A stretch of DNA of 64,000 bases from Streptomyces sp. RKAG290 (GCF_023701695.1 NZ_JAJOZC010000001.1:7830876-7894875), one strand, 5' to 3'; shown: positions 38,447-49,445, counted from the stretch's first letter. Numbers and translations: made by a program. Notes: generated from the letters alone by a model not told the origin.

Positions 38447-38635
38447 CTGAAGACCGCAGGCTCCAACGGAACGCTCCGGGCGCTGGGCAAGTGCCTGGAC
38501 GCCACAGCTCTCGGCACCGCCAACGGCACCACGGCGGGGCTCTGGGACTGCAGAGGCGAAACCAACGAGGTCTGGCAGGCCTACAACGGCGGCTACCGGA
38601 ATCCGGGATCCGGACGGTGCCTCGACGATCTGTCG
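38447..38635 (+). pseudogene. Orphan ricin-lectin fragment
   Basis: Reads LKTAGSNGTLRALGKCLDAT, GLWDCRGETNEVWQAYNGGY and PGSGRCLDDL, one and a half ricin repeats very like those of the SGNH hydrolase at 53 kb. There is no enzyme domain or signal peptide. It is cut off directly by a recombinase fragment, so it is the tail of a lost hydrolase. Confidence 0.75.
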
Positions 38636-38990
38636 TCGTCGATGACTTTCGGGCGGCCACCATGGTTGCCCTTGGCCGCCGCGGTGACCTGGCCTTCGAG
38701 GGTCTTCTCCCGGATGTAGTGGCGCTCGATCTGCCCGGCGACGGCGTGCACGGCGAAGAACATGGCGCCCATGCCGTTGGGGTCGTAGATTCCGGTGAGC
38801 GGGCCGGTGAGAAGTTCGAGCTGGATGCCGCCGGCCTGGAGCTCGGCTGAGAGTGTCATCAGCTCGGCCGCGTTGCGCGCGAGGCACCGTGAGGATGACC
38901 GGGATCTCGGGGGCGGCCTCCTTGAACAGGTGCCAGCGCGAGCGCCTTCTCCAGCTCGGGCCGGATCTTTGCCCGGGTGCTGATCATTTG
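38635..38990 (-). mobile_element. Serine recombinase (resolvase) fragment, frameshifted
   Basis: The minus strand reads ELMTLSAELQAGGIQLELLT, GPLTGIYDPNGMGAMFFAVH and REKTLEGQVTAAAKGNHGGR, the end of a resolvase catalytic domain and its E-helix. The preceding part is in a second frame (HLFKEAAPEIPVILTVPRA). The N-terminal Ser nucleophile and the C-terminal DNA-binding domain are absent. It abuts the ricin scrap. Confidence 0.75.
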
Positions 38991-39121
38991 TGAGAGCCGC
39001 CTCGTCCGGCGCCGGCAATTCACGCCTCAATGTCGACCAAGGTGGGCTTCTGCGGTCGAAAGGGCGCTTCTACGATGAGGTCCTCAGTGTTCTGTACCGG
39101 CGGAAGGTGTGGCGGCAGGTG

Positions 39122-39210
39122 TTTTCGGTTCAAGTCAGGCCGGCGTCGGGAGCTGCGGTGCTCCAGCTTCGAGGTGAGCTCGACGTCGAGAGCATGGTGC
39201 AGCTGCGGGC
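39122..39210 (+). pseudogene. STAS domain fragment
   Basis: FSVQVRPASGAAVLQLRGEL followed by DVESMVQLR is the first strand-helix of an anti-sigma-factor antagonist. The phosphorylatable Ser segment is missing. Confidence 0.45.
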
Positions 39211-39231
39211 CATGAGCAGTTCCATCCCTAG

Positions 39232-39432
39232 GTGCAGAACAAGCCCCGGCAGTGGACCTCGCTCAAGGCCCTCGACACGCAGGAGGAGGGCGATCGCACC
39301 GAGATCTACCCCTTGCAGGCAGGCCCGCGGATCGACCGGGCCATGGTCTTCGACTCACTTCTGAACGGGCTGAAGAAGCCGGACAAGCTGACTGAGCTTG
39401 TTCCTTTTCTTCCGGCCACGTCCCTCTCCTGA
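39232..39432 (+). pseudogene. Unidentified short ORF, probably a gene tail
   Basis: 66 codons including TEIYPLQAGPRIDRAMVFDS and LLNGLKKPDKLTELVPFL. Composition looks coding, but I do not recognise it and the beginning is missing. It ends inside a large inverted repeat. Confidence 0.3.
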
Positions 39433-39486
39433 GCGATCAAAGTTCGTTGGACGCCGTTCGAGGCCGGAAGAAGAGAACAATCTCAG
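39392..39486. repeat. Imperfect 26-bp inverted repeat around a 44-base loop
   Basis: Arms 39392-39417 and 39462-39486 pair with two mismatches and a one-base gap (core CTTCCGGCC / GGCCGGAAG). It spans the end of the preceding ORF. It could be a long-loop terminator or the ends of a tiny non-autonomous element. Confidence 0.55.
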
Positions 39487-39556
39487 AACCACCCCCACAC
39501 CCAACTCACACCAGGGCTGAGTACCTGCTACGCGACCGGCGAGGTATTGAAATCGA

Positions 39557-40597
39557 ATGACGCGAAGGGAACAGGGGCGCTACCGTCCGCGCATGGATCT
39601 TGAACCTGGTCAGGCCGTGCCCGCCGTTCCCGTTCCCCTCGATGTCGAAGTTCAGGTCGCCTATGACGCCTACCTGGCGGAGGAACCGGACTTGATGCCG
39701 ATGAGCCTTGAGAAGCTGTCGGTGATCCGCGCGGGGGTCGACGTCGCAGTGGCGGCGCTCGGGGACCTCAGCCATGGTGGACGCTTCGTCGTCTCCCAGC
39801 CCTCGGTGCCTGGACTGGACGGCGCCCCCGAGATCCCGCTGCTGGTGTGCACGCCCTCCGGCGCGGCGCCCGCATCGCGGCCTGCGCTCTACTTCATCCA
39901 CGGCGGCGGCTTCTACTGCAGCGATCACCGCATCGGGCTCGACCAGATACTCGACACGGCCGAGCAGCTCGGGGCCACGCTGATCTCGGTCGGATACCGG
40001 CTCGCGCCCGAGCACCCCTACCCCGCCCAGATCAACGACGCCTACGCCGGCCTGCTGTGGGTCGCCGACCACGCGGACGAGCTCGGCATCGACCCGGAGC
40101 GCATCATCGTCACGGGCCCCAGCGCCGGCGGCGGCCTCAGCGCCGCGCTCGCCCTGTACGTACGCGACAAGGGCGGTCCCCGCCTGCTCGGCCAACTGCT
40201 GACTGCCCCCCTGCTCGACGACCGCAACGACAGCGCCTCGGCCCTGCAGATGGACGACGTCGAACTCTTCGACCGCAGCCACAACCGGTTCGCCTGGAGC
40301 TCGCTGTTCGGCGACGCCCAGGGCGGAGCTCACGTGCCGCAGTACGCCGCGCCCGCCCGCGCCACCGACCTGACCGGCCTGCCGCCCACGTTCCTCGAGG
40401 TCGGCTCCGCCGAGTGCCTGCGCGACGAGATCCTCGCCTACGCCGACCGGATCTGGCAGGCCGGCGGCAAAGCCGAGCTGCACGTGTGGCCCGGCGGAAT
40501 CCACTCCTTCGACCGGAAAGCCCCCCAGGCGCGGATCAGCAAGGCCGCCGTCGCGGCACGCCGCAACTGGCTCGAGCGCCTTCTCGCCACCAACTGA
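39557..40597 (+). CDS. Alpha/beta hydrolase, hormone-sensitive-lipase-like esterase
   Basis: 346 residues (334 if the ATG at 39593 is used). The oxyanion motif is YFIHGGGFYC, the nucleophile elbow is VTGPSAGGGL (GxSAGG), and the acid/base part includes PTFLEVGSAECLRDE and the His in WPGGIHSFD. This is the HSL / Abhydrolase_3 family, hydrolysing short-chain esters in the cytoplasm. No signal peptide. Neither start has a strong ribosome site. It is flanked by remnants on both sides. Confidence 0.9.
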   Translation: MTRREQGRYRPRMDLEPGQAVPAVPVPLDVEVQVAYDAYLAEEPDLMPMSLEKLSVIRAGVDVAVAALGDLSHGGRFVVSQPSVPGLDGAPEIPLLVCTPSGAAPASRPALYFIHGGGFYCSDHRIGLDQILDTAEQLGATLISVGYRLAPEHPYPAQINDAYAGLLWVADHADELGIDPERIIVTGPSAGGGLSAALALYVRDKGGPRLLGQLLTAPLLDDRNDSASALQMDDVELFDRSHNRFAWSSLFGDAQGGAHVPQYAAPARATDLTGLPPTFLEVGSAECLRDEILAYADRIWQAGGKAELHVWPGGIHSFDRKAPQARISKAAVAARRNWLERLLATN

Positions 40598-40672
40598 CGG
40601 CCGAAATCAAGATCCGGACTTGCCCGGTGAACGCGTCAGGCTAGGGCTTCCGCTACCTGCCGGTGCCCCGCG

Positions 40673-40830
40673 CGGCGCCCGAACCAGGACGGCGCCCGCT
40701 GATCCTCTACGTCGTGGAACAGATCCTCGCCCTGCTCCACCGGTCCAAGCACCTGGCCGCGCGCTGGGAACGGCGCCGAACTCCACGACGCCTTCATCGT
40801 CATGTGGCTCGGCCCGCGCCGCCGACGGAG
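40673..40830 (+). mobile_element. IS5-family transposase C-terminal scrap
   Basis: VVEQILALLHRSKHLAARWE matches the VVERTFAWLxxxRRLxxRWE end of IS5-type transposases, with the following residues RTELHDAFIVMW one indel away. Only about 50 codons remain. Confidence 0.6.
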
Positions 40831-41475
40831 CCTTCGCCGCGGCCGACAACTCCGTCAGCACCAACTCCGCAGAGCGACGCGACTGGTTGTGTGGTGCCAC
40901 TTGCCAAGTCGCTGTTTTGCCAACTGTGCGGCGTCGTCACAAAAACTACGCCCGCCGATGAGGCTCATGGACGCGGCGCAAAGCTGGAGCAGGCAGCGTA
41001 GAAGGTCGTCCTGCACCCCGAGCCGGCAGGCGAATAGTTATTCCACCCTCCGGTGCGAGCAGTCCGGGCGAGGGCGGGAGCCATGTTGGATCGGGCCACG
41101 CCCGCAGTGCCGGTGTGCGGCGCCCCGCGCGGAAACCGCGGTGAGTCCCACCGGCAATGTCGGCCTTACCTCGGCGCGGCCCGCCAACTCCCGACCAGGA
41201 CCGATGGCCCCCGCTACGGATCACCCTTGCTCGATCCGAGGGAGAGTCCCGCAATGAACTGCACCCCGTTATCCGTGTCGGCCGTCCGAACAACCGGAAC
41301 CACCGGTTTCGACGTTGAGCGGGATAGCCATCCCGGTGAGAGAGGCTCCATTTCAGGCCGCATGTGCGGGAGTTGCGACGATGCGCGTCCTTTCTCTAGG
41401 CGCGGATGGCGGCGTTCAGTAGTGTGCGGATCTGTTTCTTCATGATGGATTCCAGTGTCAGAGAGGTGAATCCCT
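40831..41475. other. 645-bp gap with repeat copy, no intact gene
   Basis: Holds the second copy of the 50-bp repeat (40983-41032) and otherwise stop-riddled sequence. It must include the GH2 promoter. Confidence 0.4.
40983..41032. repeat. 50-bp dispersed direct repeat, copy 2
   Basis: About 88% identical to 32779-32828, same orientation. Similarity resumes weakly about 45 bases on (GGGCGGGAGCCA). Confidence 0.55.
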
Positions 41476-44400
41476 GATGCATCAACGCAGACTGTTCCGC
41501 ACACTCGCCGTGCTGGCGGTGTCAGTGGCGCTCAGCGCTCCCGTCTCGGCGGGAGCGGCCGAGGACCCGCCGCCACCCCCTCGGACGTATACGAACTGCT
41601 GGAGGATCCAGAGGTGACCGGGGTCGGCCAGGAGCCGCCGCACGCCGATCTGACGCCGTACGCCGACGAGCGGGCCGCCCGCGAAGGCGGCACGGCCAGC
41701 CCCTGGAAGAAGTCGCTCGACGGCACATGGAAGATCCATATGTCGGACCGCCCCGAGGAAGTTCCCAAGAACTTCTTCTCCGAGGGCTACGACACGGCCG
41801 GCAGCGGCTGGCAGAGCGTGGGCGTCCCGCACACCTGGCAGACGGACGGTCTGGACCACCCGGTGTTCCGCAACATCCCCACCGAGATGTACCCGGACAA
41901 CCCGCCGAACGTCCCGCACGACACCAACCCCACCGGCGCCTACGTCCGCACTTTCGACCTGCCGCAGAGCTGGGAGAAGCGGGAGACGTTCCTGCGCTTC
42001 GAGGGAGTCACCAGCGGGAACCTGGTCTGGGTCAACGGGCACTACGCGGGCTACGACCAGGGGGGCTACTCGCCGGCCGAGTACGACATCAGCAAGTACC
42101 TGCATCCGGGCAAGAACACCGTCGCGCTCCAGGTGCACCGCTGGGGATCCGGGTCCCATCTGGAGGACTACGACCAGTGGCGCTTCTCCGGCATCTTCCG
42201 GTCCGTGGGCCTCTACTCGACCCCGGTCACGCACGTACGTGACATCACCGTCAAGACCGATCTCGACGCGCAGTATCGCGACGCCACCCTCACCGCCGAT
42301 ATCGATGTCACAGCCGCCGAGGCCGGTGAGAGGGGGAAGGTCACCGGCAAGCTGTACGACCGTCGCGGACGCGCGGTGACAACGATGTCATCCCCAGTGA
42401 CCGCTCGAGCGGACACCACCTCGGTCAGGCTGAACGCCGACGTCACGAACCCTGACAAGTGGAATGACGAGACACCGAACCTGTACACCCTGGTCGTCGA
42501 ACTGTCCGACAGCACCGGCAAGGTCACCCACACGAGCAGCCAGCCCGTCGGCTTCCGCGAAGTCGAAGTCAAGGACAAGAAGATCCTGGTCAACGGCAAG
42601 CGCATCCTGGTCAAGGGGGTCAACCGCGCCGAGACCGACCCGAAGACCGGCCGCCACGCCACTCATGAGCGCACCGCGTCCGACGTCGCCCTGATGAAGC
42701 AGCTCAACATCAACGCCATCCGCACCTCCCACTACCCTTCGGACCCGTACCTGTACGAGCGCGCCGACAGCCAGGGCATGTGGATCGCGGACGAGGTGGA
42801 CATCGAGACCCACCACCACGACGGCTGCCCCGACAACTGCCTCGCCGAGAAACCGGAGTGGCAGAAGGCCTTCATGGACCGGGCCGTCGCCATGTACGAG
42901 CGGGACAAGAACCACCCCAGCGTCCTGATGTGGGACACCGGCAACGAGGCCGGGCTCGGCAAGGCCCACTACGCGATGGCCGACTTCCTCAAGGCGCAGG
43001 ATCCGGGCCGTCCCCTCTACCACCAGTCCAACGTCCCTGACGGTGACGCCCCGTTCGCCGACGTCTGGGGGCCGCGCTATCCCTCGCCCCAGAGCCTTGA
43101 GGACAAGGCGAAGACCACCGAGAAGCCCATCGTCATGGGCGAATACGCGCACGCGCAGGGCAACTCACTCGGCAACTTCGGTGAGTTCTGGGACGTAGTA
43201 CGCAAATACCCTGAGGTCCAGGGCGGGTTCATCTGGGACTGGGCCGAGCAGAACCTGACCCAGCCACTGGTCACCACCCCGACTCCTCGGGAAACGGCAT
43301 CCTCTCCTACCTCACCGGGAAACCGGACCACGTCGACGGGCACCAGGGCAAGGCACTCTCCCTGTCCGGACTCGACGACTTCGTCGAGGTCTACCGCGAC
43401 CCGAAGCTCGACCAGGTCTCCGACAAGCTGACCGTGGACTCCTGGGTCGAGCCGGCCTCCTGGACGGGTGACTTCACCATCGCCTCCAAGGGCGACCACA
43501 GCTACGCCCTGCGGATGAAGGACGAGAACACCCTGGAGTTCACCGTCCAGGGCGACGACGCCGAGCAGCACAGCGCGTCGGTCACCGTCCCGGACGACTG
43601 GTACGGCTCCTGGCACCGCGCCTCGGGCACCTTCGACGGCAGCAGCGTGAAGCTCCTCATCGACGGCAGGCAGGTCGCCGCCACGGCCTTCAAGGGCACC
43701 GTCGCCTACTCCGCTCAGCCGGTGAACATCGGGCGCAACTCCGAGACCGGCACCGAGGGTATGTCCACCCGCATGGCCCACGGGGTCATCGACCAGGTGC
43801 GGGTCTACCATCAGGCGTTGACCGCGAAGCAGCTCGAACCCGACCCCGCATCCGACGCGGTCCTCGCGCTGGACTTCGAGAAGCTCAGGACCGAGGGCAC
43901 CTATCAGTCGTACGGGTCGGGCATGGGCGGTGTCGACGGTCTCGTCAGCACCGAGCGCACCCTGCAGCCCGAGACGCGCGCACTGGCCGCCGTCCACGCG
44001 CCCATCCGGATCTCGGGCCCTAAGGCCGGGTCGGGGAAGGTCACCGTACTCAACGAGCGTTCCTTCACCGGCACGGGCGATCTGAGGCTGACCTGGAAGA
44101 TCACCGAGGGGGCGAAGGCGCTCGCCCAGGGGTCCCGTCCGCTCGCCATCGATCCCGGCCGCTCGGCCGAGGTCCAGCTTCCCGAGCCGCCCGCCAACCC
44201 GAAGGACGCCGACCGTCAGTTGACCGTACGCGCCGTACAGGCCGCGAGCACCGCGTGGGCCCCGCCGGGCACACCGTCGCGGTGGAACAGTTCGATATCG
44301 GCGGCAAGCAACTCGCCGGTGTGGTGAAGGCGCAGGCACCCGGCTCGCTGAGGACCACCGACTCCGGCGGCCGGGTCACCGTCGAGGGCAAGGGCTTCTC

Positions 44401-46030
44401 ATACGGCTTCGACCGCGCCGGCGGCGAGCTGACGTCCATCAGGGCACAGGGCCACGAACTGCTCAGCAAGGGGCCCGAACTGGACGTCTGGCGCGCCCCG
44501 GTCGCCAACGAGATCAACTCGGAGGACGGATCCTGGCGTGACGCGGGCCTGGACCGGCTGAAGACCAAGCCGGCCACCGTGCATGTCACCGAGGAGGACG
44601 GCTCGGTCGTCGTCGCCGTCACCAGCACCGTGGCGGCGCCCGGGGTGAAGAACTCCTCCTTCGCCCAGAGCATCCGCTACACCGTCTCCGGAAGCGGCGA
44701 ACTGCGCATCGACCACCGCGCCCAGGCACAGGGCAGGGCCCGCACCGTGCCGTATCTGCCGCGCATCGGCCTCTCGCTGCAACTCCAGGATCGCTACGAC
44801 CAGTTCACTTGGTACGGACGAGGGCCGGAGGAGAACTACAACGACCGCGAGGACGGCGCTCCCGTCGGCGTCTACGCGACCGACGTGGACAAGCAGTTCT
44901 CCGGCTACCTGCGCCCGCAGGACTACGGCAACCACGAGGAGGTCCGCTGGGCCTCCCTCTCGGACGGCAGGAACGGTCTGTTGGTCTCCGGGGACTCCGC
45001 GGCGTTCTCCGCCGGGGTCACCCCGTACACGGACCTGGACCGCGCGGCCTACCCCTTCGCGCTGAAGCAGAACCCGAACGGCAACACCCTGCACCTCGAC
45101 CACGCGGTCAGCGGGGTGAGCGAGACGTTCCACACCGTGCTGCCCGAGTATCAGGTGCGGCCGACCGAGGAGTACGCGTACTCCCTGCGGTTGCGTCCCC
45201 TCGCAGGTGCCGAGGCGCTGACGGGCAAGCCCGCCGGACCGGTGGTGTGCGCCCCGACCGCCAAGCTGACCGCCCACGACACCTCCCTCCCGCCGGGGGC
45301 GTCGACGAAGGCGGAACTGACCGTCGGCAACCCGTGCGATCGTCCCCTGAGGGACGCCTCGGTGTCCGTGTCCCCGGCCGACGGCTGGACCGCGGACGCG
45401 GGTTCCGCCCGTGTCGGTGAGGTGGCCGCCGGGGGGAAGAAGACCATCGAGGTGAAGATCACCCGCGGCAAGGAGGGTCCGATCGGCAAGCGTCTGACCA
45501 CGGCCGTGGTCACCGCGACGTCCACCGGTGGGGCACGCGTGAGCGCCGAGGCGTCGATCGGCCTCGAAGCTACGCCGCCCGCGCCCGTCGGAAAGGTGTA
45601 CGTCTCCGATCTCGACCTGCTCACCGCGGACAACGGCTGGGGTCCGGTCGAACTCGACCGGAGCAACGGCGAGGCGGCAGCGGGTGATGGCACGACCCTC
45701 ACCATCGGCGAGAACACCTACAAGAAGGGTCTCGGGGTCCACGCCCCCTCGACCGTCGAGGTCTATCTCGGCGGTTCCTGCACCGAGTTCGCGGCCGAGG
45801 TCGGTCTGGACGAGGAGGCGGACCCGGAGGGAAGCGTCGTGTTCGAGGTGCTCGCCGACGGAAAGAAGGTCTACACCGGCAAGAAGCTCACCAACGCCGA
45901 CACGGCCGTGCCCGTCACCGCCGACGTGACCGGCGCGCAGCGGCTGACGCTGCGGGTCACCGACTCGGGCGACGGCGACGCGAAGGACCACTCCGACTGG
46001 GGCGACGCCACCGTGCACTGCGCCACGTGA
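41476..46030 (+). pseudogene. Very large secreted GH2 beta-galactosidase with LamG-like and NPCBM domains, three frameshifts
   Basis: ATG 41476 (GAGAGG upstream) starts a signal peptide (RLFRTLAVLAVSVALSAPVS). Domains in order: GH2 sugar-binding, Ig-like, the TIM barrel, a LamG-like insert (YALRMKDENTLEFTVQGDD, DGSSVKLLIDGRQVA), the LacZ small-chain domain (FTWYGRGPEENYNDRE), a NEW3-like Ig domain and a C-terminal NPCBM (GLGVHAPSTVEVYLGG). The acid/base Glu is in DTGNEAGLG and the nucleophile in VMGEYAHAQGNSLG. Frames break at C runs 41566-41568, 43277-43280 and 44261-44264; one C at each restores about 1,519 residues. It releases terminal beta-galactose from extracellular polysaccharide. Confidence 0.9.
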
Positions 46031-46070
46031 CGCCCTGACGGCCCGGCCCCCGCCGGGGCAGGTCCCTGAC

Positions 46071-46111
46071 GGCCCCGGCCGGAACGCCTCAACGGCGTCC
46101 CGGCCGGGGCC
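46071..46111 (+). terminator. Long GC-rich hairpin after GH2
   Basis: GGCCCCGGCCGG...ACGCC pairs with GGCGT...CCGGCCGGGGCC around a short TCAAC-type loop, 41 bases past the stop. Confidence 0.7.
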
Positions 46112-46742
46112 GCATGTCTGCCCGCCACGCCGCGTGGGCGGGGCGGTGCCGCGAGCGGGTGAGCGGAGATCGGCTGGCGCCTCGCGCGCCCGTGGGCTGC
46201 TGAGGGCTACGCATAGCGGTGATGGCGCGCGTGTCCAGTGCAGGCCGACGCGGCGACGTTCATGTGCCGTCCTCCGGCGTAGCTGCCGCAAGTGGCCCGC
46301 CGCCGTCGGCGTGGTCCGCGGTCGGGGTCGTGGTGCTTGCCGACGCGCTCGTCCCACTGCCGGCCCGGTGGGGCATCGGGCTGAGCGGTCCGGACTCAAC
46401 TATGTAGAAGATGACATCAGGCTCGCCGTGGTGGCCGGTCACCGGGTTCTCCAATGCCGTCGGTGGGTGGGCCGAATGGGAGGGCAGGGGAGACGGTGTC
46501 GGCCTCGGCCACGTCGGCGAGGGCCTCCGCGGCGGCCTCGGCGGCCTGGGCCGGGTCGTCGGCGACTTCCGCGGCTCTGACGTCCGAGGACCACTTGGCC
46601 TCACCACCCTGGCCTTGGCGCGCTGGTCCTGCCGCAGAGCCGCTCGCCAGCGACACCTTCCCTCCGCACCTGACCACGAAGAGCCTGCGCCCCCTACTGC
46701 CGCACGCTGAAGTCCGGACTGGACCTCGTCAAAGGGGCAGGC
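46112..46742. other. 630-bp gap without a supported gene
   Basis: A minus-strand Ala/Glu-rich ORF (46417-46677, AAEVADDPAQAAEAAAEALA) has low complexity and no start signal. I do not call it. Confidence 0.4.
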
Positions 46743-47596
46743 CTACCGCAGGGCGGCCCTCACGCTGTCAGCCAGCGAAGTCGTGGGACGGCCGATCAGG
46801 CGGGCCAGGTCACCGGGGGTAGCTGCCAGTTCGCCGCGGCCGATGCCAGAGTCCGCGTCGACCAGAACCCGCGCGAAGGCCTCGGGAAGTCCCGCCTGTA
46901 GCAGGATCTGGGTGTGGGCCTGCGGCGAGACGTCGCGGTAGACCACTGTCTGCCCTGACTGCGAGGCGACCTCAGCGGCCAACTCCGTAAAGCTCCAGGC
47001 GCGGTCGCCGCTCAGCTCATAGACAGTGTTCCGATGGCTCTCCTCGCTCAGCACCACGGCCGCAGCCTCCGCGAAGTCCCTCCGCTCGGCCGACGCCACC
47101 CGCCCGTCGCCAGCGCTGCCGACCACAGCTCCGTACTGCAGGTATGTCGGGAGTTGAGCCGTGTAGACCTCGGTGTACCAGCCGTGGCGCAGGAAGACGA
47201 AAGGCACGCCCGAGGCCCTGATGGCCGCCTCGGTGGCCTGGTGGTCCTTCGCGAGGGTGAAGGTCGCCGTGTCCGCTTCCAGGACACTGGTGTAGGCCAG
47301 CAGGCCCACGCCCGCTTCCTTCGCCGCATCGATCACGGTCTGGTGCTGAGCGACCCGCTCTCCCAGCTCAGGGCCGGAGACAAGGAGAACCTTGTCCACT
47401 CCGTCAAGCGCGCCCTTGAGGGTGCCGGGCTTGGAGTAGTCGACGCTGCGCACCTGAGCACCCGGGCGGCGAGGTCAGCGGCTCGGTCGGGATTGCGGGC
47501 CCCGGCGACTACCTGGTCTGCGGGAATCTTCGCCAGCAGACTCTGTACAACGAGGCGGCCGAGCTGCCCGGAGGCTGCGGTGACAAGGACGGTCAT
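46743..47596 (-). pseudogene. NmrA/QorB-like NAD(P)H-binding protein, frameshifted
   Basis: Begins MTVLVTAASGQLGRLVVQSL with the NADP motif, then AGARNPDRAADLAAR. One G is missing at 47461-47463. The next frame continues GAQVRSVDYSKPGTLKGALD, VDKVLLVSGPELGERVAQHQ, GVGLLAYTSVLEAD and FVFLRHGWYTE. Repaired length is about 284 residues. Such proteins are quinone oxidoreductase 2-like atypical SDRs or NADP sensors. Confidence 0.8.
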
Positions 47597-47918
47597 GGCG
47601 ACATTTCCAATCGAACGGTGGATGTACCGCAGGCGTGGGCCCTGCCGCCGCTCTGCACTTCAGGCTACGCAGCTGTCAGATCCACCGCAGCCGCGCGCGG
47701 TACGAGTCGTGGACCGGAACGCCTCCCTGTGCGAACGGCTGGCCACGGCTCGGGACTGTGCTCAGAAGCTGGTCGGGCCGACTCTGCTGCTGACGGAGGA
47801 GAACCGACAGCTCAAGGAGCGACACGCTGGGGCGCGATTCGAGGCGCCAGCTCTGTGTTCCGACGCCTGGATCATCACTAAGTAGTGACATCTCCAGAGC
47901 ACCTCGGTCGTCCAGTGC
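47597..47918. other. Gap with a possible coiled-coil remnant
   Basis: A plus-strand stretch ending at 47885 reads NASLCERLATARDCAQKLVG and LLLTEENRQLKER, which looks like the coiled tail of a DUF6262-type transposon accessory protein. Too short to call. Confidence 0.3.
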
Positions 47919-48851
47919 TTAGGCGTCCGTTCCCTGGTGTGGCACGCGGATGATCGTCTTGCCGGAGGTGCGGTGCTCGGGGGCGAATGCCTGGGGCGCT
48001 TCGGCCAAAGAGCGTACTGCCCCGATGACCGGCTTGATACGCCCCTGGCGGAGTTGCTGGGCGAGGTCGCTGAGTCGTGCACGGTCGGGTTCCACGATGA
48101 AGAAGACGGCCCGGCCGTCCCTGGGTTGCAGTGTGGGTGGTTGGGCGATGGTGACTAGGGTGCCACCCGCGCGGACGAGTCCGGTGGACCGGTCGAGGAT
48201 CTCGCCGCCGATTACGTCGAACACCACGTCTACATCGCCGATCTCTTCGAGCCGTCCTCCCTGGAGGTCGACGAAAGCATCCGCGCCGAGTTTCAGGGCG
48301 GTTTCCCGGTCTCTGGCCCGGCCGGTGCCGATCACGCGGGCGCCGGCCTGCCGGGCAAGCTGTACCGCGATCGAGCCGACACCTCCCGCGGCGCCGTGGA
48401 TCACCACCGTCTGGCCTGTGGTGAGGTGGGCGTGGTCGAACAGGGCCTGCCAGGCGGTGAGCCCCGAGATCGGGAGGGCGGCGGCCACCGTGTGGTCGAT
48501 GTCCGCCGGGAGCGGAGCGAGGTTACGGGCCTCGACCGCGGTGAATTCGGCCAGCGATCCGTTGCGGGTCCAGTCGGTCAGGCCGAACACCCGCTGGCCC
48601 ACGGTCAGCCCCGTGGTCCCGTAGCCCAGCTCGGCGACGACGCCCGACAGTTCGTGCCCTGGCACGCTCGGGGTACGGCTGCGCCCGGCGCGGTCGGTCC
48701 AGGTGCCCGGCCAGTCCAGCTCGCCAGGGGTGAACCCGGCGGCGTGCACGCGCACGATGACGTCGTTCTCGGCCATATGGGGGTATGGCACCTCGTTCAA
48801 GGTGAGGCCGCTGATGCCCGCGTCGGGGTCCTGGACGGTGATGGCCTGCAT
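47919..48851 (-). CDS. Zinc-free medium-chain alcohol dehydrogenase / quinone oxidoreductase
   Basis: 310 residues starting MQAITVQDPDAGISGL. The catalytic-domain PGHELSGVVAELG lacks the cysteine ligands of zinc ADHs. The NADPH motif is GQTVVIHGAAGGVGSIAVQL, with GTGRARDRETALKLGAD. This is the MDR quinone-reductase branch, reducing quinones or enones with NADPH. GAGGAA lies 7 bases before the ATG; the longer in-frame extension is not needed. A MarR gene lies about 600 bp away and divergent. Confidence 0.9.
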   Translation of the reverse strand: MQAITVQDPDAGISGLTLNEVPYPHMAENDVIVRVHAAGFTPGELDWPGTWTDRAGRSRTPSVPGHELSGVVAELGYGTTGLTVGQRVFGLTDWTRNGSLAEFTAVEARNLAPLPADIDHTVAAALPISGLTAWQALFDHAHLTTGQTVVIHGAAGGVGSIAVQLARQAGARVIGTGRARDRETALKLGADAFVDLQGGRLEEIGDVDVVFDVIGGEILDRSTGLVRAGGTLVTIAQPPTLQPRDGRAVFFIVEPDRARLSDLAQQLRQGRIKPVIGAVRSLAEAPQAFAPEHRTSGKTIIRVPHQGTDA

Positions 48852-49445
48852 AGAGGTTCCTCGTTCTAGGCGATGTTGTGCGGGTAAGCCCTTAGGAAAT
48901 TGTGGACGGGGCGGTTCGGCCCACTGCCGGGCGCGGACGTGTCGCCCTCCATTCGAACGTCTTGTACGCCGCAGTGCCACACGCGGACCGCGTCGGTGGA
49001 CGAGCGGCCAGGGTCGCTGCTCTGGTTCTCACTTGATGTCGCCGGCCACGAACAGGACCACCAGGCTCCAGGAGCGTCGTCTGCCGCAAACAACGTCAGT
49101 GCCTCTGCCATGGGCACTGTCAGTAGGTCATTCGTGAAGTGGCAGAACGAGGGTGCCTCTGTCGCCCGGTGTCCCGGTGCCGCCCCTGCGACGTTGCATA
49201 CGGGTAGAGCTCCGGCAGATCGGGGGTCCGCAACCTTCGGGCCGCTGGTCTCGTCAGTGGTACAGGCTGATCAGACCCGCCACCCCCAGCGCCTCCTTAC
49301 GGATCTCCGCCTCCGCCGCATCATGCAGAAGGATTCCGGCAGCCCGACCGGGGGCGGGTGCCTGAGCCGAGGGGGAACTTCGGAATGATTGACGCAACAG
49401 TTGTTGTTAATTCAACCAGATACCCCAGAGGCGAAGGAGCGGACC
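48852..49445. other. 590-bp divergent gap
   Basis: No convincing gene between the oxidoreductase and the MarR regulator. At 49399-49410 CAACAGTTGTTG contains a small palindrome, a possible MarR site. Confidence 0.35.

Noticed and set aside
46411..46710. Gly-rich ORF and antisense Ala/Glu-rich ORF
   Set aside because: Low-complexity sequence without ribosome site or recognisable fold.
48866..49117. Minus-strand ORF upstream of the quinone oxidoreductase
   Set aside because: Short, atypical composition, no domain; treated as intergenic.
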